DNA of 64,000 nucleotides from Lactobacillus sp. S2-2 (GCF_021698855.1 NZ_WWFA01000002.1:1-64000), one strand, 5' to 3'; counted from the first letter of the stretch, positions 1 to 8,357 are shown. The notes: generated by a model not told the origin, from the letters alone. Numbers and translations: made by a program.

Positions 1-20
1 AGGGTAGGACGTTGCCGCGC
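1..20 (+). rRNA. rrf: 5S rRNA, 3' end only
   Basis: The first 20 bases (ending gttgccgcgc) match the conserved 3' end of lactobacillus 5S rRNA, where the last bases pair with the gene's own 5' end. The rest lies before the window. A tRNA cluster follows at once, the usual layout at the end of a Firmicutes rrn operon. The exact 3' end is inferred. Confidence 0.75.
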
Positions 21-25
21 TATTT

Positions 26-98
26 GGGGGATTAGCTCAGTTGGGAGAGCATCTGCCTTACAAGCAGGAGGTCACAGGTTCGAGCCCTGTATCCCCCA
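26..98 (+). tRNA. tRNA-Val (TAC)
   Basis: Full cloverleaf: 7-bp acceptor GGGGGAT/ATCCCCC, anticodon loop CTTACAA, T-arm GGTTCGAGCC, discriminator A98. No encoded CCA. First of 19 tRNA genes after the 5S rRNA. Confidence 0.97.
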
Positions 99-100
99 TT

Positions 101-173
101 GAGCCGTTAGCTCAGTTGGTAGAGCATCTGACTTTTAATCAGAGGGTCGGCAGTTCGAACCTGCCACGGCTCA
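101..173 (+). tRNA. tRNA-Lys (TTT)
   Basis: Acceptor GAGCCGT/ACGGCTC, anticodon loop CTTTTAA, discriminator A. CCA not encoded. Two bases separate it from tRNA-Val. Confidence 0.97.
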
Positions 174-200
174 TTACTTTATAATAATAAAGCATATTAT

Positions 201-273
201 GCCGACTTAGCTCAGTTGGCAGAGCATCTGTCTTGTAAACAGAAGGTCGGAGGTTCGAATCCTCTAGTCGGCA
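201..273 (+). tRNA. tRNA-Thr (TGT)
   Basis: Acceptor GCCGACT/AGTCGGC, anticodon loop CTTGTAA, discriminator A. CCA not encoded. Confidence 0.97.
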
Positions 274-278
274 TAAAT

Positions 279-350
279 GCGGAAGTAGCTCAGGGGTAGA
301 GCACAACCTTGCCATGGTTGGGGTCGCGGGTTCGAATCCCGTCTTCCGCT
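279..350 (+). tRNA. tRNA-Gly (GCC)
   Basis: Acceptor GCGGAAG/CTTCCGC, anticodon GCC within the loop TTGCCAT, discriminator T. CCA not encoded. Confidence 0.96.
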
Positions 351-365
351 TGTGTCATTTCTTAT

Positions 366-451
366 GCCGGGGTGGCGGAATTGGCAGACGCACAGGACTT
401 AAAATCCTGCGGTTAGTGATAACCGTACCGGTTCGATCCCGGTCCTCGGCA
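366..451 (+). tRNA. tRNA-Leu (TAA)
   Basis: Class II tRNA with a long variable arm. Acceptor GCCGGGG/CCTCGGC, anticodon loop CTTAAAA, discriminator A. CCA not encoded. Confidence 0.97.
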
Positions 452-456
452 TATAT

Positions 457-530
457 GCACCTATAGCGCAACTGGATAGAGTGTCTGACTACGAATCAGA
501 AGGTTGTAGGTTCGAGTCCTACTAGGTGCA
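457..530 (+). tRNA. tRNA-Arg (ACG)
   Basis: Acceptor GCACCTA/TAGGTGC, anticodon loop CTACGAA. A34 would be edited to inosine by TadA to read CGU/CGC/CGA. Discriminator A. CCA not encoded. Confidence 0.97.
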
Positions 531-535
531 TTTTT

Positions 536-609
536 CGGGAAGTAGCTCAGCTTGGTAGAGCACCTGGTTTGGGACCAGGGGGTCGCAGGTTCGAATCCTG
601 TCTTCCCGA
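536..609 (+). tRNA. tRNA-Pro (TGG)
   Basis: Acceptor CGGGAAG/CTTCCCG, anticodon loop TTTGGGA, discriminator A. CCA not encoded. Confidence 0.97.
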
Positions 610-636
610 TTAAATATATTTTATATTTAATATTTT

Positions 637-710
637 CGCGGTGTAGCTCAGCTGGCTAGAGCGTCCGGTTCATACCCGGGAGGTCGGGGGTTCGATCCCC
701 TCTGCCGCGA
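637..710 (+). tRNA. tRNA-Met (CAT), elongator
   Basis: Anticodon loop TTCATAC with a fully paired first acceptor position (C1-G72), so not an initiator. The body resembles the usual Firmicutes elongator tRNA-Met. The neighbouring CAT tRNA at 719 is the better Ile2 candidate. Which of the two is Met and which Ile2 is my inference. Confidence 0.85.
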
Positions 711-718
711 TTGGACTT

Positions 719-792
719 GGACCTTTAGCTCAGTTGGTTAGAGCAGACGGCTCATAACCGTCCGGTCGTAGGTTCGAGTCCTACAAGGTCCA
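719..792 (+). tRNA. tRNA with CAT anticodon, probable tRNA-Ile2 (lysidine) or Met
   Basis: Acceptor GGACCTT/AAGGTCC, anticodon loop CTCATAA, discriminator A. A genome needs a CAT tRNA whose C34 is converted to lysidine by TilS to read AUA. Of the non-initiator CAT genes here, this one fits the Firmicutes Ile2 body best. Codon identity cannot be proven from the gene. Confidence 0.8.
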
Positions 793-860
793 TATAACAA
801 AAATAAAATCATTGTAGACATTGCTTTTATTTTTTGTTATAATAGTTATTGTATTCTTAT

Positions 861-950
861 GGAGGATTACCCAAGTCTGGCTGAAGGGAACGGTCTTGAA
901 AACCGTCAGGCGGGTCAAACCGCGCGAGAGTTCGAATCTCTCATCCTCCT
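861..950 (+). tRNA. tRNA-Ser (TGA)
   Basis: Class II tRNA with a long variable arm. Acceptor GGAGGAT/ATCCTCC, anticodon loop CTTGAAA. The base at the discriminator position is T, whereas G is more usual for tRNA-Ser. CCA not encoded. Confidence 0.95.
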
Positions 951-956
951 TATTAT

Positions 957-1030
<74 letters not shown>

Positions 1031-1032
1031 TT

Positions 1033-1106
1033 GGTCCGTTGGTCTAGCTGGTTAGGACGCCTGCCTGTCACGCAGGAGATCACGAGTTCGAGTCTCGTAC
1101 GGACCG
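1033..1106 (+). tRNA. tRNA-Asp (GTC), copy 1
   Basis: Acceptor GGTCCGT/ACGGACC, anticodon loop CTGTCAC, discriminator G. Identical to the gene at 1633. CCA not encoded. Confidence 0.97.
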
Positions 1107-1115
1107 CTTTTAAAT

Positions 1116-1188
1116 GGCTCGATAGCTCAGTTGGTAGAGCAACGGATTGAAGCTCCGTGTGTCGGCAGTTCGACTCTGTCTCGAGCCA
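1116..1188 (+). tRNA. tRNA-Phe (GAA)
   Basis: Acceptor GGCTCGA/TCGAGCC, anticodon loop TTGAAGC, discriminator A. The T-stem GGCAG/CTGTC includes one G-T pair. CCA not encoded. Confidence 0.96.
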
Positions 1189-1205
1189 TTAAATTTAATA
1201 ATTAT

Positions 1206-1276
1206 GCGGGTGTAGTTTAGTGGTAAAACCATAGCCTTCCAAGCTATTGTCGCGAGTTCGATTCTCGTCACCCGCT
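1206..1276 (+). tRNA. tRNA-Gly (TCC)
   Basis: Acceptor GCGGGTG/CACCCGC, anticodon loop CTTCCAA, discriminator T. CCA not encoded. Confidence 0.96.
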
Positions 1277-1283
1277 TTTTTAT

Positions 1284-1358
<75 letters not shown>

Positions 1359-1362
1359 TTAT

Positions 1363-1450
1363 GGAGAAGTACTCAAGTGGCTGAAGAGGCGCCCCTGCTA
1401 AGGGTGTAGGTCGCGTAAGCGGCGCGAGAGTTCGAATCTCTCCTTCTCCG
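1363..1450 (+). tRNA. tRNA-Ser (GCT)
   Basis: Class II tRNA. Acceptor GGAGAAG/CTTCTCC, anticodon GCT in the loop CTGCTAA, long variable arm, discriminator G. CCA not encoded. Confidence 0.96.
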
Positions 1451-1465
1451 TTTTTTATTGTCTAT

Positions 1466-1537
1466 GACCCGTTGGTCAAGCGGTTAAGACACTGCCCTTT
1501 CACGGCAGTAACATGGGTTCGAGTCCCATACGGGTCA
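1466..1537 (+). tRNA. tRNA-Glu (TTC)
   Basis: Acceptor GACCCGT/ACGGGTC, anticodon loop CTTTCAC, discriminator A. CCA not encoded. Confidence 0.96.
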
Positions 1538-1556
1538 TTTTTATTTTAGATATTAT

Positions 1557-1630
<74 letters not shown>

Positions 1631-1632
1631 TT

Positions 1633-1706
1633 GGTCCGTTGGTCTAGCTGGTTAGGACGCCTGCCTGTCACGCAGGAGATCACGAGTTCGAGTCTCGTAC
1701 GGACCG
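1633..1706 (+). tRNA. tRNA-Asp (GTC), copy 2
   Basis: Identical to the tRNA-Asp at 1033. Last tRNA of the cluster; the flanks diverge right after the discriminator G. Confidence 0.97.
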
Positions 1707-1710
1707 TATT

Positions 1711-1752
1711 AAAAAAGAAGGTAAGATATTAATTTATCTTACCTTCTTTTTT
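1711..1752. terminator. Bidirectional terminator after the tRNA cluster
   Basis: Long inverted repeat, AAAAAAGAAGGTAAGAT paired with ATCTTACCTTCTTTTTT. It ends the tRNA operon on the plus strand and can end the minus-strand gene at 1729, whose stop codon lies inside the hairpin. Confidence 0.9.
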
Positions 1753-2199
1753 GTATATATTATTATTCATATTAATAATATTCAAATCATCATAATTTTT
1801 TTTAATAATATTATATGATGATAAATTTTTCCAAGTTAAAATGAGAATTTTTTCTAAATTATTTTTTTTGAGATTTCCATAGTAATAACTTTTTAAATTA
1901 TCATTATTTTCTAAATTATTAATTAATCGATTTATCTTAGAATCAAAAACTTTAACTTGATCATTTCTTAATGAAAAAGAATCAAAGGTAAGATAATTTG
2001 ATTCAATAAAAATTGAAGATCTTTCTATATTAAAGTTTAAACCATTTTTAAATATTGAATTATTAGAATCTACATTTATAATAATATCGTTTTTATTATG
2101 TTCAATATTATTATAAATAACTAAATTATTATTCTTGTGATTCTTTTTTATATTTTTTAATAAATTATTGCTTCCGTAAGTAATTGATATATTTTTCAT
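1729..2199 (-). CDS. Hypothetical protein, possible remote ComK-like protein
   Basis: 156 residues, rich in Asn, Lys and Ile, without signal peptide or membrane segment. The ATG at 2199 has a good ribosome site (AGAGGA, read on the minus strand), so the gene looks real. I do not recognise it with certainty. By eye its middle follows the spacing of the competence activator ComK: an early YGS, then D-x-N-N-x-I-F, then I-F-I near residue 64, then V-x-V-F, with block lengths close to B. subtilis ComK, but ComK's signature W, C and Q/R residues are missing. It is divergent from a YhfI-like gene and coiA, a suggestive setting for a competence gene. Only 32 bp separate the two start codons, so each promoter must lie inside the opposing gene. 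The function is unproven; it could be an unrelated orphan. Confidence 0.7.
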   Translation of the reverse strand: MKNISITYGSNNLLKNIKKNHKNNNLVIYNNIEHNKNDIIINVDSNNSIFKNGLNFNIERSSIFIESNYLTFDSFSLRNDQVKVFDSKINRLINNLENNDNLKSYYYGNLKKNNLEKILILTWKNLSSYNIIKKNYDDLNIINMNNNIYKKEGKIN

Positions 2200-2231
2200 G
2201 TTATCCTCTTTATATGAAAGGTTGTGTTATT

Positions 2232-2975
2232 TTGAAATTAAATATTCTCGGATTTAATGGTGGATATCCAGGACCAAAAATAGGAACTAGTGGTTATCTA
2301 ATCTCTTCTGATGGTTTTAATTTATTAATTGATTGTGGAAGTGGAATTATGTCTAAATTAGAACAAGAAATTGATCCCTTTGATTTAAATGCTGTAATTC
2401 TTTCCCATTATCATGCTGATCATATCGCAGATGTTGGAGTTTTACAACATTATTGGCAAATTTTATATGATCAAAGAAAATATAATGATTTTTTACCAAT
2501 ATATGGCCATAAAGATGATTTAAGTAATTTTAATAAACTTGACTGGTTTAATTTTACTAAAAAGCATAGTTATAATGAGAAGACTGAATTGTTTATAGGA
2601 CCTTTTAAAATAACATTTAAAAAAGTTATTCATCCGGTTTCGTCATATGCAATAAGAGTAGAGGAAGTAAGAACTAAAAAGGTTTTAACTTATACTTCAG
2701 ATACAAAATTTTTTCCAGAATTAATTGATTTTTGTAAAAATTCTGATCTTTTAATTACTGATACAAATTTTGGTTCTGATAAAAAAGGTGAATTAGTTCA
2801 TATGACTTCAAAAGAATCTGGTATTCTTGCTAATGAATCAAATTCTAAAAAATTAATAATTAGTCATTTACCACAAACTTATAATTTAAATAATTTATTA
2901 GAAGAAACTGAATCTAATATTAATAAAAATATCAAAGTCTTATTACCTGATATTAATCAAGAGTATTATATTTAA
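2232..2975 (+). CDS. MBL-fold metal-dependent hydrolase, YhfI-like
   Basis: Metallo-beta-lactamase-fold protein of about 247 residues, related to B. subtilis YhfI and the RNase Z-like hydrolases. Visible are the N-terminal GFNGGYPG turn, the LLIDCGSG strand, the metal motif HYHADH (residues 59-64), a later TDTNFG aspartate and a C-terminal SHLP histidine. The substrate is unknown; ribonuclease or phosphodiesterase activity is a family-based guess. I chose the TTG at 2232 because GAAAGG at 2216-2221 is spaced correctly and the protein then starts at the conserved LGFNGG strand. Upstream in-frame ATGs at 2184 and 2214 lack a good site. coiA follows after 28 bp and is probably co-transcribed. 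Confidence 0.85.
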   Translation: MKLNILGFNGGYPGPKIGTSGYLISSDGFNLLIDCGSGIMSKLEQEIDPFDLNAVILSHYHADHIADVGVLQHYWQILYDQRKYNDFLPIYGHKDDLSNFNKLDWFNFTKKHSYNEKTELFIGPFKITFKKVIHPVSSYAIRVEEVRTKKVLTYTSDTKFFPELIDFCKNSDLLITDTNFGSDKKGELVHMTSKESGILANESNSKKLIISHLPQTYNLNNLLEETESNINKNIKVLLPDINQEYYI

Positions 2976-3003
2976 ACCCGTATTTATTTAAAGGGATTAA
3001 GAT

Positions 3004-4074
3004 ATGTTAGTTGCTCATGATAAGAATGAAAAAAGAATTTATGCTAATAGTATAAATAAACAAGGAAAATTTTATTGTCCTTGTTGTCATTCACAAGTTA
3101 GATTAAAAAATGGCTCAATTAAAATACCTCATTTTTCACACATAAGGAAAGCTAATTGTGAAAATAATGAATCGGAATCATATCTGCATTTAAAAGGTAA
3201 GAACGCTTTATATAAACAAATAAATGAATTATATTCTAGTACACAACTTGAGGTGTATTTAGAAAGTATAAAGCAGAGACCTGATATATATAATTATAAG
3301 TTTATAATTGAATATCAGTGTAGTCCAATTAAAGATAATACTTTAAATAAAAGAATTAATGGTTATCAAAAATTAAAAATAAAAAATTTATGGATATTAG
3401 GATTTAAATATTATAAAAGAAATAAAATTATTTTCTCTTCATTAAAATTTTTGAAATACAATGTTAATTATGGGTTTTATCTATTATTTTTTGACGCTCA
3501 GTATGAGGTTTTTAAAATGAAGTATCATATAAATCAGGACGATATAAATTATTATTTTATTGAAAAAAGTTTTAAAAATTTCAAAGAATTTATATTTTAT
3601 TTCAATTATTGTGATACTTTTATTGATAATAAAAGTAATATTATCAAAACAATTAAGATAATTAGTAATGAATTAAAATCAAAAGATAAGTATTGGTTAA
3701 ATTTGAATGATTTTTGTTATCAAAATCATAAAGTATTATTAGGTGTTCCATTAGCATGTCATTCTTTTACAAATGTTGCGCCAATTTTAGGTAAATATAA
3801 ACTTGAATTTTGTATACTAACAATCCTAATAATTGAATCATATAAAAAAGTGTCATATAAATTTTTATATGCTAAAATTGAAAAAAGTTTATTAGATCGT
3901 TTATTCATGCCAATGCTTGATTTAAAAATAATATTACAAAGTATACTTGTAAATTTTTTGCAATGTTTAGAAAATGCAAATGTAATTATTATAGAAAAAT
4001 CAACTATAACTATGATTAAAAGTTTTGAATGGTATGAAGATTATTTTGATAAATTAAATATTTATAATAAATAG
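3004..4074 (+). CDS. coiA: Competence protein CoiA
   Basis: 356-residue CoiA-family protein, needed for recombination of incoming single-stranded DNA during transformation in streptococci and bacilli. The N-terminus carries a zinc-ribbon-like CPCC (about residues 25-28) followed by PHFSH. Then comes a nuclease-like core with RPD and EYQCS, fitting the family's PD-(D/E)XK-type fold. The C-terminal half is Lys/Asn/Phe-rich and poorly conserved. AAGGGA at 2991 precedes the ATG by 7 bases. pepF follows after 13 bp, the usual coiA-pepF pairing in lactobacilli. The motif set is intact and the length is near the family's, so it may be functional. comEA, comEB and comEC lie at 50-53 kb. Confidence 0.9.
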   Translation: MLVAHDKNEKRIYANSINKQGKFYCPCCHSQVRLKNGSIKIPHFSHIRKANCENNESESYLHLKGKNALYKQINELYSSTQLEVYLESIKQRPDIYNYKFIIEYQCSPIKDNTLNKRINGYQKLKIKNLWILGFKYYKRNKIIFSSLKFLKYNVNYGFYLLFFDAQYEVFKMKYHINQDDINYYFIEKSFKNFKEFIFYFNYCDTFIDNKSNIIKTIKIISNELKSKDKYWLNLNDFCYQNHKVLLGVPLACHSFTNVAPILGKYKLEFCILTILIIESYKKVSYKFLYAKIEKSLLDRLFMPMLDLKIILQSILVNFLQCLENANVIIIEKSTITMIKSFEWYEDYFDKLNIYNK

Positions 4075-4087
4075 GAGAATGTTAACA

Positions 4088-5890
4088 ATGGAAAATCATA
4101 AAAAAACAATTACAAGAAATGATGTTCCAAAAGATTTAACTTGGGATTTAACAACAATTTTTAAAGATGAAGAAGAATTTGAATTATCTTTTAATCAAGT
4201 GTTTAAACAAGTAGAAAAATTGTCTGATTTAAAAGGTACATTATCAAATAGTGCCAATGATTTATTATTTGTAATAAAAAAAATATTTTCTGTTAATAGA
4301 TTATTTGAAAAGTTATTTGTTTATGCGGAATTAAAAAGTGATGTAGATACTTCTAATTCCAAAAATCAAGGTTTAGTATCAAGAGTAGAATCATTAGCTA
4401 CAAAAGTTGATGAAGCACAGTCATGGTTTGAACCTGAAATTTTAAAATTAAATGAAGATACTATAGAGTCATTCTATGATGACAATCAAGAATTAAAAGA
4501 ATATCAACAATTTATTAGTGATTTATTTGAATTAAAGGAACATACCTTATCTGATAACAAAGAAAAATTATTAGCACAAGCAGCTAATGTATTAAATTCT
4601 CCAGCTAAAATTTTTGGAATTTTAGATAGTTCGGACTTTAAATTTCCAAATGTTAAAAATGAAACAGGTGAAGAGACAGAATTAACTAATGGAATTTATA
4701 GTATATTACTTGAATCAACTAATGTAGAAGTTAGAAAGAATGCTTTTAAAAAGTTATATGAAGTATACAATCAATTTAATAATACACTTGCTACTACATT
4801 AAGTAGTCATGTTCAAAAACATAATTTTGAAGCTTCGATAAGAAAATATGACTCATCTAAGCAAGCATCAGTTAGTGCCAATCATATTCCCGAATCTGTG
4901 TATGATAATTTAATTAAAGTAGTTAATGATAATTTAAATCTTTTACACAGATATGTTGCTTTAAGGAAAAAAGTTCTTGGATTAAAAGAAATGCATATGT
5001 ATGATTTATATACACCTTTAGTTGGTGAGCCTAAATTAAAATATACTTATGATAGTGCTAAAAATGAAGCTTTAAAGGCTTTATCTGTTTTTGGAAAAGA
5101 GTATACTTCTGCTTTAAAACATGAATTTGATGATCGTTGGATTGATGTTGTTGAAAATAAAGGAAAGAGAACAGGAGCATATTCTTCTGGAACTTATGAT
5201 ACCAATCCTTATATTTTATTGAATTGGCAAGATAATTTAGATAACTTATACACTTTGGTACATGAATCTGGACATAGTATGCATAGTTATTTCACGACTA
5301 AAAATCAGCCATATCAATATGGTGATTATCCAATTTTCTTAGCAGAAATAGCTTCAACAACTAATGAAAATATTTTGACTGATTATTTATTAGAAAACAC
5401 TAATGATAAAGATGTTAAAAAGTACATTTTAAATTCTTATTTAGATGGATTTAAAGGTACAATTTTCAGACAAACTCAATTTGCTGAATTTGAATTATTT
5501 ATTCATGAGCAAGAACAAAAAGGGATTCCATTAACTGCTGAAATGTTAAATCGTGAATATAAAAAATTGAATCAAAAATACTATGGTGATTCAGTAATTT
5601 CAGATGATGAAATCGGACTAGAATGGTCAAGAATTCCACATTTTTATTATAATTTTTATGTTTATCAATATGCTACAGGATTTGCTGCTGCAATTAATTT
5701 AGCTAGAGGAATTAATAATAAGGATGAAAAACAAATTGAAAAATATTTAGAATTTTTAAAATCTGGGAGTTCAAAAAATCCAATCGAAGTTATGAAAAAT
5801 ACTGGTGTAGATATGACATCATCAAATTATTTAAGTGAAGCATTTAAAGAATTTGAAAATAGATTAGATCAATTGGAAAGTATGTTATAG
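4088..5890 (+). CDS. pepF: Oligoendopeptidase F
   Basis: M3-family cytoplasmic zinc metallopeptidase of 600 residues, the normal PepF length. It cleaves medium-length peptides such as those taken up by Opp. The helical N-terminal domain is complete and the zinc motif HESGH sits at residues 392-396, with the downstream glutamate in the FLAEIAST stretch. I chose the ATG at 4088 over the one at 4079 because AGGAG at 4073-4077 is too close to the latter. A strong terminator follows directly. In related bacteria yjbH and a CYTH gene often sit downstream of pepF; here the next gene is relQ. Confidence 0.96.
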   Translation: MENHKKTITRNDVPKDLTWDLTTIFKDEEEFELSFNQVFKQVEKLSDLKGTLSNSANDLLFVIKKIFSVNRLFEKLFVYAELKSDVDTSNSKNQGLVSRVESLATKVDEAQSWFEPEILKLNEDTIESFYDDNQELKEYQQFISDLFELKEHTLSDNKEKLLAQAANVLNSPAKIFGILDSSDFKFPNVKNETGEETELTNGIYSILLESTNVEVRKNAFKKLYEVYNQFNNTLATTLSSHVQKHNFEASIRKYDSSKQASVSANHIPESVYDNLIKVVNDNLNLLHRYVALRKKVLGLKEMHMYDLYTPLVGEPKLKYTYDSAKNEALKALSVFGKEYTSALKHEFDDRWIDVVENKGKRTGAYSSGTYDTNPYILLNWQDNLDNLYTLVHESGHSMHSYFTTKNQPYQYGDYPIFLAEIASTTNENILTDYLLENTNDKDVKKYILNSYLDGFKGTIFRQTQFAEFELFIHEQEQKGIPLTAEMLNREYKKLNQKYYGDSVISDDEIGLEWSRIPHFYYNFYVYQYATGFAAAINLARGINNKDEKQIEKYLEFLKSGSSKNPIEVMKNTGVDMTSSNYLSEAFKEFENRLDQLESML

Positions 5891-5938
5891 AAAAGTTATT
5901 GAAATTATTTATTATTAATAATTTCAATAACTTTTTAA
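5891..5938. terminator. Terminator after pepF
   Basis: Near-perfect inverted repeat of about 19 bp (AAAAGTTATTGAAATTATT and its complement) with a short AT loop and a T run. It ends the yhfI-coiA-pepF unit. Confidence 0.9.
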
Positions 5939-6028
5939 TTTAATTTGACAGATTTTATAATTAAAATAACTTTTTCAACTATGTTATTATGTAATTATAA
6001 TAATTAAGAGTATGGAGTGAATCATACA

Positions 6029-6643
6029 ATGAATACATTAAATAAAAATTGGAATGAATTCTTCTTTCCATATAATCAAGCTTCAGATGAATTAAAAGTT
6101 AAATTAAAAGGTATTAGAAAAGAATATCAACAAAAGAATAAACATTCACCAATTGAATTCGTTACAGGACGAATTAAATCGGTGTCAAGTATTCAAGAAA
6201 AAATGAAACGTCGATATATTGATGAAGATCGTTTAGAGCAAGATATGGAAGATATTTGTGGAATAAGAATTATGACTGAATTTATTGATGATATATATGA
6301 TGTTGTAAAATTGTTACGCCAAAGAAATGATATTAATATTATTAGTGAAAGAGACTATGTTAATAATGAAAAATCAAGTGGATATCGTTCTTATCATATT
6401 GTTTTAGAGTATCCAGTTCAATTAATTAAAGAAGAAAAAATAATTAATGTCGAAATTCAAATTAGGACCTTAGCAATGAATTTTTGGGCTACTTTAGAAC
6501 ATTCATTAAGCTATAAACATTCAGATGAATTTCCCCCTGAAATCCATGAAAAATTACAAAAATCTGCAGAACAAGCTTATGATTTAGATATTAGTATGTC
6601 TGAAATTCAAAAAGAGTTAAATAATCATGATAATTTAGAATAA
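6029..6643 (+). CDS. relQ: Small alarmone synthetase RelQ (GTP pyrophosphokinase, YjbM type)
   Basis: 204-residue synthetase-only member of the RelA/SpoT family, making (p)ppGpp from ATP and GTP or GDP. Visible are the ribosome/GTP-side motif GYRSYH (about residues 118-123), EIQIRT (142-147), the catalytic-region acidic residues DICGIRIM, and no HD hydrolase or TGS domain. The length fits SAS1/RelQ. I chose the ATG at 6029; the GTG at 6017 overlaps the GGAG ribosome site. nadK and an RluD-type gene follow, the classic relQ-nadK-rluD unit of Firmicutes. Confidence 0.94.
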   Translation: MNTLNKNWNEFFFPYNQASDELKVKLKGIRKEYQQKNKHSPIEFVTGRIKSVSSIQEKMKRRYIDEDRLEQDMEDICGIRIMTEFIDDIYDVVKLLRQRNDINIISERDYVNNEKSSGYRSYHIVLEYPVQLIKEEKIINVEIQIRTLAMNFWATLEHSLSYKHSDEFPPEIHEKLQKSAEQAYDLDISMSEIQKELNNHDNLE

Positions 6644-6668
6644 AAATATTTATTGGGGAGAAAAATGT

Positions 6669-7478
6669 ATGAAAGTTTCTATTTATAGTAATGATGGTGA
6701 ATCTTCATCTAAGGTTTCAAGAGAATTATATAATGCAATCAATAAATCTAAAGTACTTAAACTAGATAGCTTTAATCCAGAAATAGTTATTTCTGTTGGT
6801 GGTGATGGAACTTTATTGTCGGCTTTTCATCATTATGGCGATTTGATAAGTAAAATTAGATTTGTTGGAATACATACTGGTCATTTGGGATTTTATACAG
6901 ATTGGAGAGATTCTGAAGTTAGTCAGTTAATTAATAGTCTTGAACATGATAATGGACAAAGCGTTAGTTATCCTTTGTTAGATATTCAAGTAGATTATTC
7001 TGATAATGGAGAATCAGATCAACTATTTGCTTTAAATGAATCTACTTTAAAAAAATCAAATGGAACAATGGTCGCAAAAATGTATATCAAGGATCAATTA
7101 TTTGAAAATTTTAGAGGAGATGGACTATGTATCTCTACTCCAACTGGGTCAACAGCATATAATAAATCGTTTGGTGGAGCTATTATAAGTCCTAAATTTG
7201 ATGCTATTCAAATTGCTGAAATGGCATCAATCAATAATCGTGTTTTTAGAACTTTAGGATCTCCAGTAATAATACCTCCAACACAATGGGTAACATTAGT
7301 GCCTAGTGCATCTAAATATAATATATTAACTTGTGATCAATTAATGGTTTTAGATAGACCAATTAAATCTATTTCATATCGAATATCTGATAAGAGAATT
7401 TATTTTGCTAAATATCGTCATACTAATTTTTGGCAACGAGTAAGTAATTCATTTATTGGAGATAAAACTGATGATTAA
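6669..7478 (+). CDS. nadK: NAD kinase
   Basis: 269-residue ATP-NAD kinase making NADP. The GGDGTLL motif is at residues 44-50, with the downstream STPTGSTAYN and NES/D motifs of the family. GGGGAG lies 8 bases before the ATG. It sits 25 bp after relQ and overlaps the next gene by 8 bp, implying translational coupling. The length is normal for the short Gram-positive form. Confidence 0.96.
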   Translation: MKVSIYSNDGESSSKVSRELYNAINKSKVLKLDSFNPEIVISVGGDGTLLSAFHHYGDLISKIRFVGIHTGHLGFYTDWRDSEVSQLINSLEHDNGQSVSYPLLDIQVDYSDNGESDQLFALNESTLKKSNGTMVAKMYIKDQLFENFRGDGLCISTPTGSTAYNKSFGGAIISPKFDAIQIAEMASINNRVFRTLGSPVIIPPTQWVTLVPSASKYNILTCDQLMVLDRPIKSISYRISDKRIYFAKYRHTNFWQRVSNSFIGDKTDD

Positions 7479-8355
7479 TTTTTCATGGATTTTTACGCAA
7501 AATGTAAGAATGAAATTACGAACATTTTTGATGGATAAAGGAATTACTAGAACTTTATTAAAAAAATTAAAATTCAATGATGGTAAAATCTTAGTTAATA
7601 ATGTTGAACAAAATACTAATTATATTTTGCAATATAATGATGAGATAAAAATAATTTTGCCAGCAGAAGAAATAAATCCTAAATTAAATCAATCTAAAAA
7701 ACCAATTGATATTTTATATGAAAATGATAATTTTATTGTTATTAATAAGCCAATTGGATTAGCTTCAGTTCCATCACATTTATATTTTGATGATAATTTA
7801 GTATCACGTGTTCTGTATTACTATGTTAAAAATAATTATCCAAGTAAAAAGGTCCACATTGTAAATCGGTTAGACCGAGATACAAGTGGACCTGTTATTT
7901 TTGCAAAAAATCATTTTGCTCATTCAGTTTTAGATAAGCAATTAAAAGAAAAAACAATCAAAAAATACTATTATGCTTTGGTAAAAGGAAATATTGTTGA
8001 AAGAAAAGCAAAAATTATTTTACCAATTGGTAGAAAAGACGATTCATTTATTGAAAGAGAAGTTAGAAATGATGGAAAATATGCTGAAACTGATTTTACA
8101 AAATTAAAATCTAATAAGAATGTTACTTTTGTAAAAATTCAATTGCATACTGGAAGGACCCATCAAATAAGAGTTCATTTTTCAGCAATTGGGCATCCTT
8201 TATTAGGGGATTGGTTATATAATCCAAATAATCAGGATAAATTTAATTATCAAGCTTTGCATTGTTATCAAATTATTTTTTTTGATCCTTTTCAACAAAA
8301 AGAAATTAAAATTAATGCTCCTTTGCCACTATATTGGCGAGAAATGATAGGTTAG
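7471..8355 (+). CDS. RluA/RluD-family pseudouridine synthase
   Basis: 295-residue enzyme predicted to isomerise uridines in 23S rRNA or tRNA. An S4-like segment with about residues 15-60 precedes the catalytic domain, in which NRLDRDTSG carries the catalytic Asp135 and LHTGRTHQIRVH lies near the C-terminal third. The start is the ATG at 7471, 9 bases after GGAG inside the end of nadK. It corresponds to B. subtilis YjbO. Target positions cannot be told from sequence. Confidence 0.92.
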   Translation: MINFSWIFTQNVRMKLRTFLMDKGITRTLLKKLKFNDGKILVNNVEQNTNYILQYNDEIKIILPAEEINPKLNQSKKPIDILYENDNFIVINKPIGLASVPSHLYFDDNLVSRVLYYYVKNNYPSKKVHIVNRLDRDTSGPVIFAKNHFAHSVLDKQLKEKTIKKYYYALVKGNIVERKAKIILPIGRKDDSFIEREVRNDGKYAETDFTKLKSNKNVTFVKIQLHTGRTHQIRVHFSAIGHPLLGDWLYNPNNQDKFNYQALHCYQIIFFDPFQQKEIKINAPLPLYWREMIG

Positions 8356-8357
8356 AA

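Noticed and set aside
5945-5990. Consensus TTGACA upstream of relQ as a promoter
   Set aside because: No acceptable -10 box lies 16-18 bases downstream; the nearest TATTAT is 34 bases away. The true relQ promoter is left open.
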